IMG/VR virus record: IMGVR_UViG_3300032117_000131
Location: 1-26,688 of that record
Length of the DNA stretch: 26,688 nt
Strand: one strand, 5' to 3'
Origin: a virus
Position numbers and translations under genes: made by a program
Notes under the pieces: model-generated
What the model saw: only the letters and a program-made list of their open reading frames with translations
Database searches by the model: none
What the model was told of the DNA's origin: nothing
Shown: piece by piece, positions 1-5,559 of the stretch
How the letters are laid out: each line of letters starts with the position of its first letter
Position numbering within the stretch: the first letter of the stretch is position 1

Positions 1-1
1 C

Positions 2-277
2 GTAGACCAGCTTTTAGAAGCCCGTGCAAAAACCCACGGGGACTTTTCCAGACATGCGCAATACACCCAGCGCATTAAAAACGTGATGAAGGACACCGTA
101 AACTGGTTGTTCCTCACCAATTCGAACAAAGAGGCTTTGGAAATGATCGCCCACAAGATCGGGCGCATTCTGGCCGGCAATCCAAATGAGCCAGATCATT
201 GGGTTGATATCGCGGGATATGCCACACTTGTAGCCAATGAATTGAAACCAAAAGTTGACATTTCTGGAAAAAAGTGA
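2..277 (+). CDS. DUF6378-like phage protein, 5' end cut by window edge
   Basis: The frame is open from base 2 and ends at TGA 275-277, so the true start lies left of the window; the ATG at 86 is internal. The visible 91 residues include an early KTHGDF, then a helix with MIAHKIGRILAG and a late DHWVDIAGYATL. That arrangement (THGDF, K-IxR-I-G, D-W-DIAGYA) is what I know from DUF6378 proteins, which are common in phages and prophages and have no established function. An intrinsic terminator follows 43 bases downstream, so this looks like the last gene of a transcription unit that begins off-window. The family call is from memory of the motif. Confidence 0.75.
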   Translation, partial: VDQLLEARAKTHGDFSRHAQYTQRIKNVMKDTVNWLFLTNSNKEALEMIAHKIGRILAGNPNEPDHWVDIAGYATLVANELKPKVDISGKK

Positions 278-320
278 GAGGCTTTTTACCGACGCCTGTG
301 CGTCCTCCCCAAGACTACAT

Positions 321-350
321 CCCCAGCCTTAAAAAAGCTGGGGTCTTTTT
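321..350 (+). terminator. Rho-independent terminator
   Basis: A 7-bp GC-rich stem, CCCCAGC (321-327) with GCTGGGG (337-343), encloses a 9-base A-rich loop and is followed directly by TCTTTTT. It lies after the stop at 277 and before the start at 376, and should end transcription of the upstream gene. The stem lies at the beginning of a longer open frame from 274, which is one reason to put the next start at 376. Confidence 0.85.
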
Positions 351-375
351 AAAAATTATTGAATATGAGGGAAAA

Positions 376-714
376 ATGACACCTATTCAGCCAAACACAA
401 AACTGCAACACATTATCCGGGATCTTAATGCTGAATTTGGATATTCAGTATCAGGTCAGCGCTATCATGAATTGCTCAAAACCTTGAGCCGCGTTCGAGA
501 TATTTTTGAAGAAGTCACAATTTATTTGCCAAAAAATAAAAAAACCGCACCTTTGGTTGACAAGGCACGACTTGCTTTGGCCGGGATTTCTTTTGCGCTT
601 GGCGAAGGTGGAGAATTGAGCCAGATGCACACCATCGAAGACCGCGCCAAGCAAAACAAAAAAATTCAGGACACGGACAAGCGCCGCGCCAAAACCTTGA
701 AATGGGATGAATGA
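376..714 (+). CDS. Hypothetical protein, 112 aa
   Basis: I do not recognise this protein. The ATG at 376 is chosen because GAGG (367-370) sits at Shine-Dalgarno distance and because the longer frame from GTG 274 would run through the terminator hairpin. The protein looks cytosolic and mixed alpha/beta, with a charged C-terminus (KRRAKTLKWDE) and no membrane segment. The middle (LSRVRDIFEEVTIYLP) is amphipathic. It is the first gene after the terminator, with no clear promoter in the short gap, so it may be read by terminator read-through. The next small ORF starts 2 bases after its stop. Confidence 0.7.
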   Translation: MTPIQPNTKLQHIIRDLNAEFGYSVSGQRYHELLKTLSRVRDIFEEVTIYLPKNKKTAPLVDKARLALAGISFALGEGGELSQMHTIEDRAKQNKKIQDTDKRRAKTLKWDE

Positions 715-715
715 T

Positions 716-838
716 ATGAAATACCCCAAAATTGTAACCCTGATCCAGTTGAGAGATGAAAAATATCAGAACCAAACGGAAGATCATCCTAATAATTACA
801 ATGTTGTTGATCCGCCTCAAAAACACGTTGTCAAATAA
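716..838 (+). CDS. Possible 40-aa small protein
   Basis: ATG 716 to TAA 836-838 encodes 40 residues beginning MKYPKIVTLIQL and ending PPQKHVVK. It begins one base after the stop of the upstream gene (TGATATG), compatible with translational coupling, but no good Shine-Dalgarno is visible. It is in the same frame as the next ORF and separated from it by this single TAA and a short repeat-rich stretch, so it could be the N-terminal fragment of a once longer gene. No family is recognised. Confidence 0.4.
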   Translation: MKYPKIVTLIQLRDEKYQNQTEDHPNNYNVVDPPQKHVVK

Positions 839-841
839 AGA

Positions 842-875
842 CCAAAAACGTTTTGGCAAAAACTTTTGGCAAAAT
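842..875 (+). repeat. Inverted plus direct repeat at a gene start
   Basis: CCAAAA (842-847) and TTTTGG (851-856) form an inverted repeat with a 3-base spacer. TTTTGGCAAAA occurs at 851-861 and again at 864-874, a direct repeat with 13-base offset. The array lies in the short gap between the TAA at 838 and the apparent TTG start at 866, and overlaps that start. It could be an operator, an RNA structure affecting initiation, or simply a slippage product; the sequence alone does not decide. Confidence 0.45.
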
Positions 876-1243
876 TGGTTTTTACCGCCGATCTTGTTGA
901 TTTATATGAAACAACACGTTTAGAAAATATTCGCCTCCGGGATAAATGCCTTGCCATGATGGCAGAGGCAGAACGCGCAGGAAAGCAAGGGCTTGCTCTG
1001 TGGAATGACAATGAAGGTCTCAGGGCTTCAAATGAAATTCTGGCGGCAAGCGCAGATCCTGAAGCGCTTAAGGGCAAATGGATACCTTACGACACTTACA
1101 GAAAACTGGAAGATAGGGTGCAGCAGATGGAAGATAAGTTGAAAGATGCAAACAAGCGTTTTGACGATATGAATGCCGTGCGCCTTGAACAGGTTGAAGA
1201 ATATTACCGCAAAGGTTACGAGGCTGGTCGGAAGAAGGAATGA
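866..1243 (+). CDS. Coiled-coil hypothetical protein, about 125 aa, non-ATG start
   Basis: The frame is open from 839 and ends at TGA 1241-1243. There is no ATG before codon 31, so a TTG at 866 or 875 is the likely start. The first 30 codons look genuinely coding (ADLVDLYETTRLENIRLRDK). The second half is a strongly charged helix with heptad-like spacing (RVQQMEDKLKDANKRFDDM), ending in GRKKE, so an oligomerising coiled coil is likely. The next gene overlaps by ATGA. Function is unknown. Confidence 0.6.
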   Translation: MAKLVFTADLVDLYETTRLENIRLRDKCLAMMAEAERAGKQGLALWNDNEGLRASNEILAASADPEALKGKWIPYDTYRKLEDRVQQMEDKLKDANKRFDDMNAVRLEQVEEYYRKGYEAGRKKE

Positions 1244-1629
1244 AGGCTCTTGCCGTCATTGCAGTATTGTCCACCGGACAGGTTGACGTATTGTTGCAAC
1301 AGGCGGCTCAGAGGCATGGAGTTCCGGCAAATATCGTCGAAGCTGTAGCATACATTGAAAGTACAAAGCGGTGCGGAATATTAAACGGAAAGCATCGCGG
1401 AATAATGCAGGTCGGGAAGGATGCCGCCAATGAAGTTGGCGCGGCTTGGCCGCCGAAAACCTGCGCCGATGAAATAGAAATAGGGGTTATGTATCTGAAA
1501 TTGGCGCTTCAGCGGGGCGGAAATGGGTGCAACGGGGCAACTCTTTACAACTCAGGCATTAACGCCAGACCGCACTGCTCGGAATATGGCCGCAAAGTTA
1601 TGAGGCGAGCAAACAGAAAGATTGAATGA
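1240..1629 (+). CDS. Small lytic transglycosylase (SLT-like), 129 aa
   Basis: It has a lysozyme-like lytic transglycosylase core that would cleave the MurNAc-GlcNAc bond of peptidoglycan. The probable catalytic Glu is E40 in VEAVAYIES; the family's G-x-MQV motif is GIMQV (54-58), and a TLYNSG motif follows at 101-106. Four cysteines (45, 75, 97, 113) could form disulfides, which fits an exported enzyme. The N-terminus (MKALAVIAVLSTGQ) is hydrophobic but short for a signal peptide. It starts by ATGA overlap with the coiled-coil gene and ends by ATGA overlap with a one-helix membrane protein. It lies outside the late lysis cassette, so its role is unclear: accessory lysis, wall remodelling, or a pilus/VirB1-like function. 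Confidence 0.75.
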   Translation: MKALAVIAVLSTGQVDVLLQQAAQRHGVPANIVEAVAYIESTKRCGILNGKHRGIMQVGKDAANEVGAAWPPKTCADEIEIGVMYLKLALQRGGNGCNGATLYNSGINARPHCSEYGRKVMRRANRKIE

Positions 1630-1805
1630 TGGAAAATTTTATAGATTTCATGATGGAAAAATTTGTCGGGCCTGCGCTCATGCTTTTGGCCATTTTTATG
1701 ACCGCCATGATGGTGCTTGGCACTTTGGCTTTTGTTGTTGTCGAATTGAGCGGTTCGCATCCAAAATGCCTAGAGGCAGGAACGTTTCAAGAAAAAACTG
1801 AATGA
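1626..1805 (+). CDS. Small single-span membrane protein, 59 aa
   Basis: ATG 1626 overlaps the upstream stop as ATGA and TGA 1803-1805 ends the frame. The product starts MMENFIDFMMEKF, then has one long hydrophobic helix at about residues 15-40 (PALMLLAIFMTAMM and VLGTLAFVVV), then a polar tail with one Cys. Single-span topology and tight coupling to the transglycosylase suggest a partner role such as holin-like export, but this is inference from position only. It belongs to no family I recognise. Confidence 0.6.
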   Translation: MMENFIDFMMEKFVGPALMLLAIFMTAMMVLGTLAFVVVELSGSHPKCLEAGTFQEKTE

Positions 1806-1818
1806 CGGAGTGTGAATT

Positions 1819-2031
1819 ATGATCAAAGACATCAGGGTAAGAGAAATAACCTTTTTGCAAGACGTTGAGCAAAAGGACGGATCTTATGTATGTGTTGAGA
1901 AAAACATATCATGGAAAATTGAAATCAATCGCGGCGTGGGTTGGGAAGAAATAAAGGTCGTAAAAGACATTGTTCAGATGAAGCCGTTGAGGCTTGCGGA
2001 TCAGGTTGAAAGCAAGCATGAACGTTCTTGA
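1819..2031 (+). CDS. Hypothetical protein, 70 aa
   Basis: ATG 1819 is preceded by CGGAG (1806-1810) at good distance. The 70-residue product is polar and probably beta-rich (VREITFLQDVEQKDGSY, then KNISWKIEINRGVGWEEIK), with no membrane segment. I do not recognise it. Its last 14 bases overlap the start of the methyltransferase gene, so the two are probably co-translated. Confidence 0.65.
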   Translation: MIKDIRVREITFLQDVEQKDGSYVCVEKNISWKIEINRGVGWEEIKVVKDIVQMKPLRLADQVESKHERS

Positions 2032-2956
2032 TCTTTTCAGCGGCATTGGTGGGTTCAGCCTTGGATTGGAGCGTGCTGGATTTAAAACTGTTGCTTTTTG
2101 CGAAATTGACAAAAAAGCGCAGTTAGTTCTTAAAAAACATTGGCCGCAGGTGCCAATTTACGATGACGTATCAACGATAACCAAAGAGAATTTTCATGGA
2201 CAAAAAATTGACGTTATCTGTGGAGGGTTTCCCTGCCAAGACATCAGTTTTGCTGGAAAGGGAGCCGGTCTTGCCGGGGCTAGATCTGGACTTTGGTTCC
2301 AGTTCCACCGCCTCACCAAAGAAATCAGGCCGCGCTATGCGATCATCGAAAACGTTGCTGCCCTTCGCTCTAGAGGATTGGACGAAGTGCTCAGGAGCCT
2401 CGCTGAGATCGGGTATGATGCGGAATGGCACTGTATACCCGCTTCAGCCGTTGGCGCTCCTCACAGACGGGACAGGGTCTGGATTGTGGCCTACCCCAAC
2501 AACATTTGGGTTCAGCAGCACGGGACAAATTCAAAAAGTGATCCGAAATGTTGTTTCTCAACAAGAAGCCTCAGAAATGACAGGACGGCATGGAGTGGTG
2601 AAAAAATTATGGCCTACTCTACAGGCACGGGATTATCGCAGCGGGGACAATCCAGACAGCATTCGAGCGCAGCGCAAGAAAGAACAGGGCTGGTCGATGA
2701 ATTTGAACGATGCGGTGAAACTATGGCCGACTCCAACAGCCCGCGACTGGAAAGACAATGGGAAATCACCAGCCGAATTGGCGAAAGACTCAACAACGCT
2801 CGCAACGTTGGCTGGTGGGCAGTTGAGCCCGATGTGGGTCGAGTGGCTTATGGGATACCCAAGCGGGTGGACAGACTTAAGCAGCTAGGCAATTCCGTCG
2901 TGCCGCAAATACCCGAATTGATAGGAAAGGCAATAATGAACCATGAAACCGACTGA
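2018..2956 (+). CDS. C5-cytosine-specific DNA methyltransferase, 312 aa
   Basis: The enzyme transfers methyl from S-adenosylmethionine to C5 of cytosine in DNA. The order of motifs is standard: SAM-binding motif I DLFSGIGGFSLGL (5-17), catalytic PCQ with Cys73 in GGFPCQDIS, ENV (111-113), RRDRVW (150-155), then a variable target-recognition region (about 160-270), VGRVAYGIP (273-281) and GNSVVPQ (291-297). ATG 2018 is preferred over TTG 1994 because motif I follows at once, as usual. No restriction endonuclease is nearby, so it is probably an orphan phage enzyme protecting DNA from host restriction or altering methylation. Its middle and C-terminal part is overprinted by a second ORF. Confidence 0.93.
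   Translation: MNVLDLFSGIGGFSLGLERAGFKTVAFCEIDKKAQLVLKKHWPQVPIYDDVSTITKENFHGQKIDVICGGFPCQDISFAGKGAGLAGARSGLWFQFHRLTKEIRPRYAIIENVAALRSRGLDEVLRSLAEIGYDAEWHCIPASAVGAPHRRDRVWIVAYPNNIWVQQHGTNSKSDPKCCFSTRSLRNDRTAWSGEKIMAYSTGTGLSQRGQSRQHSSAAQERTGLVDEFERCGETMADSNSPRLERQWEITSRIGERLNNARNVGWWAVEPDVGRVAYGIPKRVDRLKQLGNSVVPQIPELIGKAIMNHETD
2196..2888 (+). CDS. Overprinted ORF in methyltransferase gene, LWPTPT-repeat family, 230 aa
   Basis: This 230-codon frame lies wholly within the methyltransferase gene, shifted +1, from ATG 2196 (AAAGAGAA upstream) to TAG 2886-2888. It carries motifs that I recall from phage proteins often filed as methyltransferase-like: SGMMRNGTVYPLQPL (72-86), three tryptophan repeats LWPTPTT (97), LWPTLQARD (138) and LWPTPTARDWKD (176), and near the C-terminus WVEWLMGYPSGWTDL. 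Random sequence of this length would contain about eleven stops. No catalytic motif is visible and the function is unknown. Caution: part of the conservation could be a by-product of the constrained host frame. I think it is real, but that needs a selection test. Confidence 0.6.
   Translation: MDKKLTLSVEGFPAKTSVLLEREPVLPGLDLDFGSSSTASPKKSGRAMRSSKTLLPFALEDWTKCSGASLRSGMMRNGTVYPLQPLALLTDGTGSGLWPTPTTFGFSSTGQIQKVIRNVVSQQEASEMTGRHGVVKKLWPTLQARDYRSGDNPDSIRAQRKKEQGWSMNLNDAVKLWPTPTARDWKDNGKSPAELAKDSTTLATLAGGQLSPMWVEWLMGYPSGWTDLSS
2484..2740 (+). repeat. Three-copy dual-coding repeat in methyltransferase
   Basis: A block of form TGGCC(T/G)A(C/T) plus flanks occurs at 2484-2500, 2607-2623 and 2721-2737, spaced 123 and 114 bases apart. 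In the methyltransferase frame it reads VAYPN (157), MAYST (198) and MADSN (236). In the +1 frame it reads LWPTP (97), LWPTL (138) and LWPTP (176). A fourth, weaker relative at 2841-2860 reads RVAYG in one frame and EWLMGY in the other. Both readings look like motifs rather than chance. Confidence 0.7.
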
Positions 2957-3155
2957 AAACATTGACCTTAAGTCATTGCAAATTCGCGGCATTGCCGCCA
3001 ACGTTCGTTCTTGGTCATTCATGATCGAGACGATAACCAAAGAGATCGAGTCTTTGCAAGCCAAGATTGACAAAGCTAATCAAACGCTTGCACGGATCGA
3101 AAACGGGGATTGGTCGCTTTTGGCTGAAACCCATAGTGATAAACAGCCGGAATAA
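2943..3155 (+). CDS. Small coiled-coil protein, 70 aa
   Basis: ATG 2943 lies 14 bases inside the end of the methyltransferase gene, so the pair is probably coupled. The product has one long amphipathic helix, about residues 24-55 (ETITKEIESLQAKIDKAN), then a short polar tail. No family is recognised. Such a helix often mediates dimerisation. Confidence 0.65.
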   Translation: MKPTENIDLKSLQIRGIAANVRSWSFMIETITKEIESLQAKIDKANQTLARIENGDWSLLAETHSDKQPE

Positions 3156-3187
3156 TCCGGTTCAATACAACATCAGAGGGTGATAAT

Positions 3188-3649
3188 ATGAAACGTATTT
3201 TTTTGATTGGCGTTATCGCTTACGCCATTTCTTCGCTTCTTCTCGATCATTGGCCGAACGCCATTGCCGCAACAGGACGCGAGGCATTGCCTTGGATGGT
3301 AATCATGCTCATTGATCTTGCTTTTGCCGGTGTTGCAATGATCAAACTGGTTGGCCCGTCTTTTTTTGAAATTGATCTCGACGAAGAAGCATCCGTCAGT
3401 GCCGATGATTTCAATGTTCCCGACAGCTCATTCTATGGGTCATTCGGTTTTGCCGTTCTGGTTAATTTTGTCTGGCACGGATATAAGTTTGCCGTGACAA
3501 CTGGCGTTGAGAGTTTTGGCTTTTCAATGTGGTTCCTGATTGAGGCAGTCGCATTGCTTCTGACGTTCATGTTCTTCAAAGCCGCCCAGAAGGCCGCCAA
3601 GCGGGCAGCACGCAATGCCAAAGCATTTACTCAGCGCACATCTGCATAA
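3188..3649 (+). CDS. Polytopic membrane protein, 153 aa
   Basis: ATG 3188 has a strong GAGGGTG Shine-Dalgarno (3176-3182). Four hydrophobic segments are visible at about residues 5-22, 34-56, 80-97 and 108-130. An acidic loop (EIDLDEEASVSADD) sits between the second and third, and the C-terminus is very basic (AAQKAAKRAARNAK). By the positive-inside rule the C-terminus is cytoplasmic. It is not a recognised family. A strong terminator follows 9 bases after the stop, so it ends a transcription unit. A role in superinfection exclusion is one possibility, without direct evidence. Confidence 0.75.
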   Translation: MKRIFLIGVIAYAISSLLLDHWPNAIAATGREALPWMVIMLIDLAFAGVAMIKLVGPSFFEIDLDEEASVSADDFNVPDSSFYGSFGFAVLVNFVWHGYKFAVTTGVESFGFSMWFLIEAVALLLTFMFFKAAQKAAKRAARNAKAFTQRTSA

Positions 3650-3658
3650 GCATCACAG

Positions 3659-3689
3659 GGCCGCCCTAATCTTTGGGGCGGCCTTTTTT
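3659..3689 (+). terminator. Rho-independent terminator
   Basis: A perfect 8-bp GC stem, GGCCGCCC (3659-3666) with GGGCGGCC (3676-3683), has a 9-base loop and is followed by six T residues. It lies between the membrane protein gene and the next Shine-Dalgarno (GGAGAGGG, 3691-3698). It would split the left block into at least two units, although no convincing promoter is seen in the few bases before the next gene. Confidence 0.9.
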
Positions 3690-3702
3690 AGGAGAGGGTG
3701 AA

Positions 3703-3873
3703 ATGAAGAAATTAAACGCAAGCGAATGGCTCATCATCACATCTGTTGTTTTGACCGCTACAGGGATGCAGCCGCATATCTGGTCAATCCCGATTGTTCT
3801 GGTCAACGCCTTCATCCTGTATTTGGCCCGGTGGGCGGCCTATTATGAAGGAAAAAAACATGGAGACGATTAA
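3703..3873 (+). CDS. Small two-span membrane protein, 56 aa
   Basis: ATG 3703 follows an excellent GGAGAGGGTG; the longer frame from 3673 starts inside the terminator and is rejected. Two hydrophobic stretches (about 8-23, WLIITSVVLTATG; about 28-46, SIPIVLVNAFILYLA) flank a short turn, with a charged tail (YEGKKHGDD). It could be a hairpin membrane protein. No family is recognised. The next gene overlaps its end by 14 bases. Confidence 0.65.
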   Translation: MKKLNASEWLIITSVVLTATGMQPHIWSIPIVLVNAFILYLARWAAYYEGKKHGDD

Positions 3874-4075
3874 CCTGTCTCATTTGAGTATGGACAAGCA
3901 GGAAGTCTATCTTAACAACGGAACCATTGTTCCGATTGTCCATTGGGTTAAGAATGGGGAAGTTGTTCCTAATGATGAGCGTTATGAGGCGGACGCCTGT
4001 GTTGCCGGCCCGCTCCCCAACGGTCGCTGGGCGGCTATTGATATGAGAGAATGGTCACCTGTCGAAATGAATTAA
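3860..4075 (+). CDS. Hypothetical protein, 71 aa
   Basis: ATG 3860 (METINLSHLS) is chosen because AAGGA (3848-3852) is at the right distance; an upstream ATG at 3845 would place the start before that site. The product is soluble and acidic, with a probable beta core (GTIVPIVHWVKNGEVV) and a Trp-rich end (GRWAAIDMREWSP). I do not recognise it. It overlaps the preceding membrane protein gene by 14 bases. Confidence 0.65.
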   Translation: METINLSHLSMDKQEVYLNNGTIVPIVHWVKNGEVVPNDERYEADACVAGPLPNGRWAAIDMREWSPVEMN

Positions 4076-4086
4076 GGGATTGAATT

Positions 4087-4329
4087 ATGAGATATATGCT
4101 TTTTGCTTGGAAAAAGGGTGAACCTAATGGCGGTATGGAAGATCGTATTGCCCATGACGATACCTTAACAGGGCTGTTTGATGGCCTTCAAGAACACGGT
4201 CTGGATGAATACGACTGGCATGTTTACGACCTTTTTGAGCGCATGGTGATTTATATGCCGAACGCTGGAACCAAAGAAATTCTTGATTGGATTAAATGGA
4301 AAGAAGGTGGTCAAAATGAAGGAGCATGA
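4087..4329 (+). CDS. Hypothetical protein, 80 aa
   Basis: ATG 4087 follows AAGGGATTGAATT. The protein is acidic and aromatic-rich, with paired motifs such as DEYDWHVYDLFERMVIY and a C-terminal helix ILDWIKWKEGG. It is probably a small cytosolic alpha/beta protein. No family is recognised. The next gene begins within its last 14 bases. Confidence 0.65.
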   Translation: MRYMLFAWKKGEPNGGMEDRIAHDDTLTGLFDGLQEHGLDEYDWHVYDLFERMVIYMPNAGTKEILDWIKWKEGGQNEGA

Positions 4330-4675
4330 AAAGGTTTTAGAAATTTACAGAGAGCGCGGCATTCCTGTAAGGGTAAGAAAAATCATTGAAAAAATCTGCG
4401 ACAAAAATTCTCTTGATGTGATTGACGTTGTCGGGATTAGACGCAACCCCAAACTTTTTGATTGCCGGTCTGAAATTTACAAAGAATTGAGATCCGAAAT
4501 TTTAGAGAATGGAACCCACAAGTTTTCTTTTCCTTTGATTGGAAAGTGGTTCTGCAGAAACCATGCTTCAATCATATATGCCGCAGACGATAAAATCAGG
4601 ATTAAGCGGCAAATCAAAAGCGCAATATGGAACTCAATTAAAAGGGATGAAAAAAATGCTCATATCAATGGATAA
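4316..4675 (+). CDS. DnaA domain IV-like DNA-binding protein, 119 aa
   Basis: Residues about 22-95 match the layout of the DnaA C-terminal domain that binds DnaA boxes. An N-terminal helix (KIIEKICDKNSLDV) leads to VVGIRRNPKLFDCRSEIY (the R-x(n)-AR-A-Y region), then a helix-turn-helix with FPLIGKWFCRNHASIIYA in the place of the DnaA signature around IG-x-F-x-R-x-H-S-T-V. There is no AAA+ ATPase part. Free-standing DnaA-IV-like proteins occur in phages and may bind DnaA boxes or act as regulators. ATG 4316 is chosen for AAGAAGG upstream; it overlaps the previous gene by 14 bases. The family call is fairly secure, the role is inference. Confidence 0.7.
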   Translation: MKEHEKVLEIYRERGIPVRVRKIIEKICDKNSLDVIDVVGIRRNPKLFDCRSEIYKELRSEILENGTHKFSFPLIGKWFCRNHASIIYAADDKIRIKRQIKSAIWNSIKRDEKNAHING

Positions 4676-5024
4676 AACCTACAAAACAAAAAATGGCCTC
4701 GATGTTGTAATTTACGCCATTTATAAAGATCAAAATTACGCGGTTCATGGGGCTTATTTTGAAAATGGTGGCTGGCGGATGATGTCATGGAAATTGACCG
4801 GGTTTCATTCGTTTTCCGAGCGAGAACATGATCTTGACCTTGTCGAAATCAAACCACGCATCAAGCGCACATTTTGGGTAAATGTTTATGAAAAAACAGG
4901 AACAGTTCATAATACAAAAGAAAGAGCCAGTTATTTATCAAATGTTTTTCCATTAGATGATTCAGATAGCCGCATTGCCTGCGTTAAAGTTGAGATCGAC
5001 TGCGAAGAAGGGGAGGGATTATGA
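4656..5024 (+). CDS. Paralogue A of a duplicated phage protein, 122 aa
   Basis: This is homologous to the product of 5194-5559. Shared positions include KTY near the N-terminus, an HGAY/QGAY pair, HDLDLVE versus HDKDLIE, FWVNVY versus FWVNCY, RIACV versus RISCL, and a GEGL end. The fold looks beta-rich with no membrane segment. It resembles small phage proteins whose members share a sensor-like beta core, but no function is known. ATG 4656 is preferred because AAAGGG (4641-4646) lies about 9 bases ahead; ATGs at 4647 and 4668 are alternatives. It overlaps both the preceding gene and the following Cys-rich ORF. Confidence 0.7.
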   Translation: MLISMDKTYKTKNGLDVVIYAIYKDQNYAVHGAYFENGGWRMMSWKLTGFHSFSEREHDLDLVEIKPRIKRTFWVNVYEKTGTVHNTKERASYLSNVFPLDDSDSRIACVKVEIDCEEGEGL

Positions 5025-5197
5025 GAGACATATCAATGTGCAACAGCGGCCTGTGTCCGTCCTCTGCGACTTGCCGCAGACACCCAGATAGCGGCGCAAT
5101 AGCCGATGCAAAATATTAGCTTTATTGTGCATTTGAACTGCCAGAAGATGCCGATCATTGCGAAGATTATTTGCCAGTGAAGGAGAATGATAAATGA
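5021..5197 (+). pseudogene. Cys-rich small ORF with in-frame amber codon (32 + 25 codons)
   Basis: ATG 5021 has a strong GGGGAGGG site and ATGA overlap with the previous gene. The frame gives 32 residues (start MRDISMCNSGLCPSSATC), then TAG at 5117-5119, and continues open for 25 codons (LYCAFELPEDADHCEDYLP) to TGA 5195-5197, which overlaps the next ATG as ATGA. The DISMC-x(n)-CP-x(n)-C start and C-x-Y end resemble a small phage Cys-rich family in which the C-terminal cysteine block is part of the protein. The distal part therefore seems to belong to the same gene, interrupted by a possible CAG-to-TAG change or read through. A 6-bp hairpin (5063-5068 with 5075-5080) lies upstream. Confidence 0.6.
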
Positions 5198-5559
5198 AAC
5201 TCGACTTTAAAAACAAAACCTACACCCTGCGAGATGGCTCGGAATACCGCAACTATTGCGATGATGCGGGGGGTAAATACCCAGTTCAGGGAGCCTATAA
5301 ATCCCAAGATGGAGTGTGGGTGCAAAGTGCACACACTTTAGATGGAAAGTTTATTGTGGATGACGATCACGATAAGGATCTCATCGAAGCCAAAAAGACT
5401 CACACGGTTACGTTTTGGGTGAATTGTTATCTGGAAAATAGTGTCACAGCATGGAAATCACGCCAAGATGCGGATAAATTTGCAGCACCTTGGCGTATTT
5501 CCTGCCTTGAGATCACCCGCACATTCACCGAGGGCGAAGGGCTGGAGGGCGGGGAATGA
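5194..5559 (+). CDS. Paralogue B of a duplicated phage protein, 121 aa
   Basis: ATG 5194 follows AAGGAG (5179-5184). The product parallels the gene at 4656: KNKTYTLRDG start, YPVQGAY, HDKDLIEAK, TFWVNCY, RISCLEI and GEGLEGGE end. Length is nearly the same (121 versus 122). Divergence is considerable, so the duplication is old or the copies came from different phages. It is probably a small cytosolic beta-rich protein of unknown role. The start overlaps the distal part of the amber-interrupted ORF and the end overlaps the next gene as ATGA. Confidence 0.72.
   Translation: MKLDFKNKTYTLRDGSEYRNYCDDAGGKYPVQGAYKSQDGVWVQSAHTLDGKFIVDDDHDKDLIEAKKTHTVTFWVNCYLENSVTAWKSRQDADKFAAPWRISCLEITRTFTEGEGLEGGE

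Noticed and set aside
274-375. N-terminal extension of the 112-aa gene from GTG 274
   Set aside because: It would be translated through the terminator hairpin at 321-350, and a better ribosome site precedes ATG 376.
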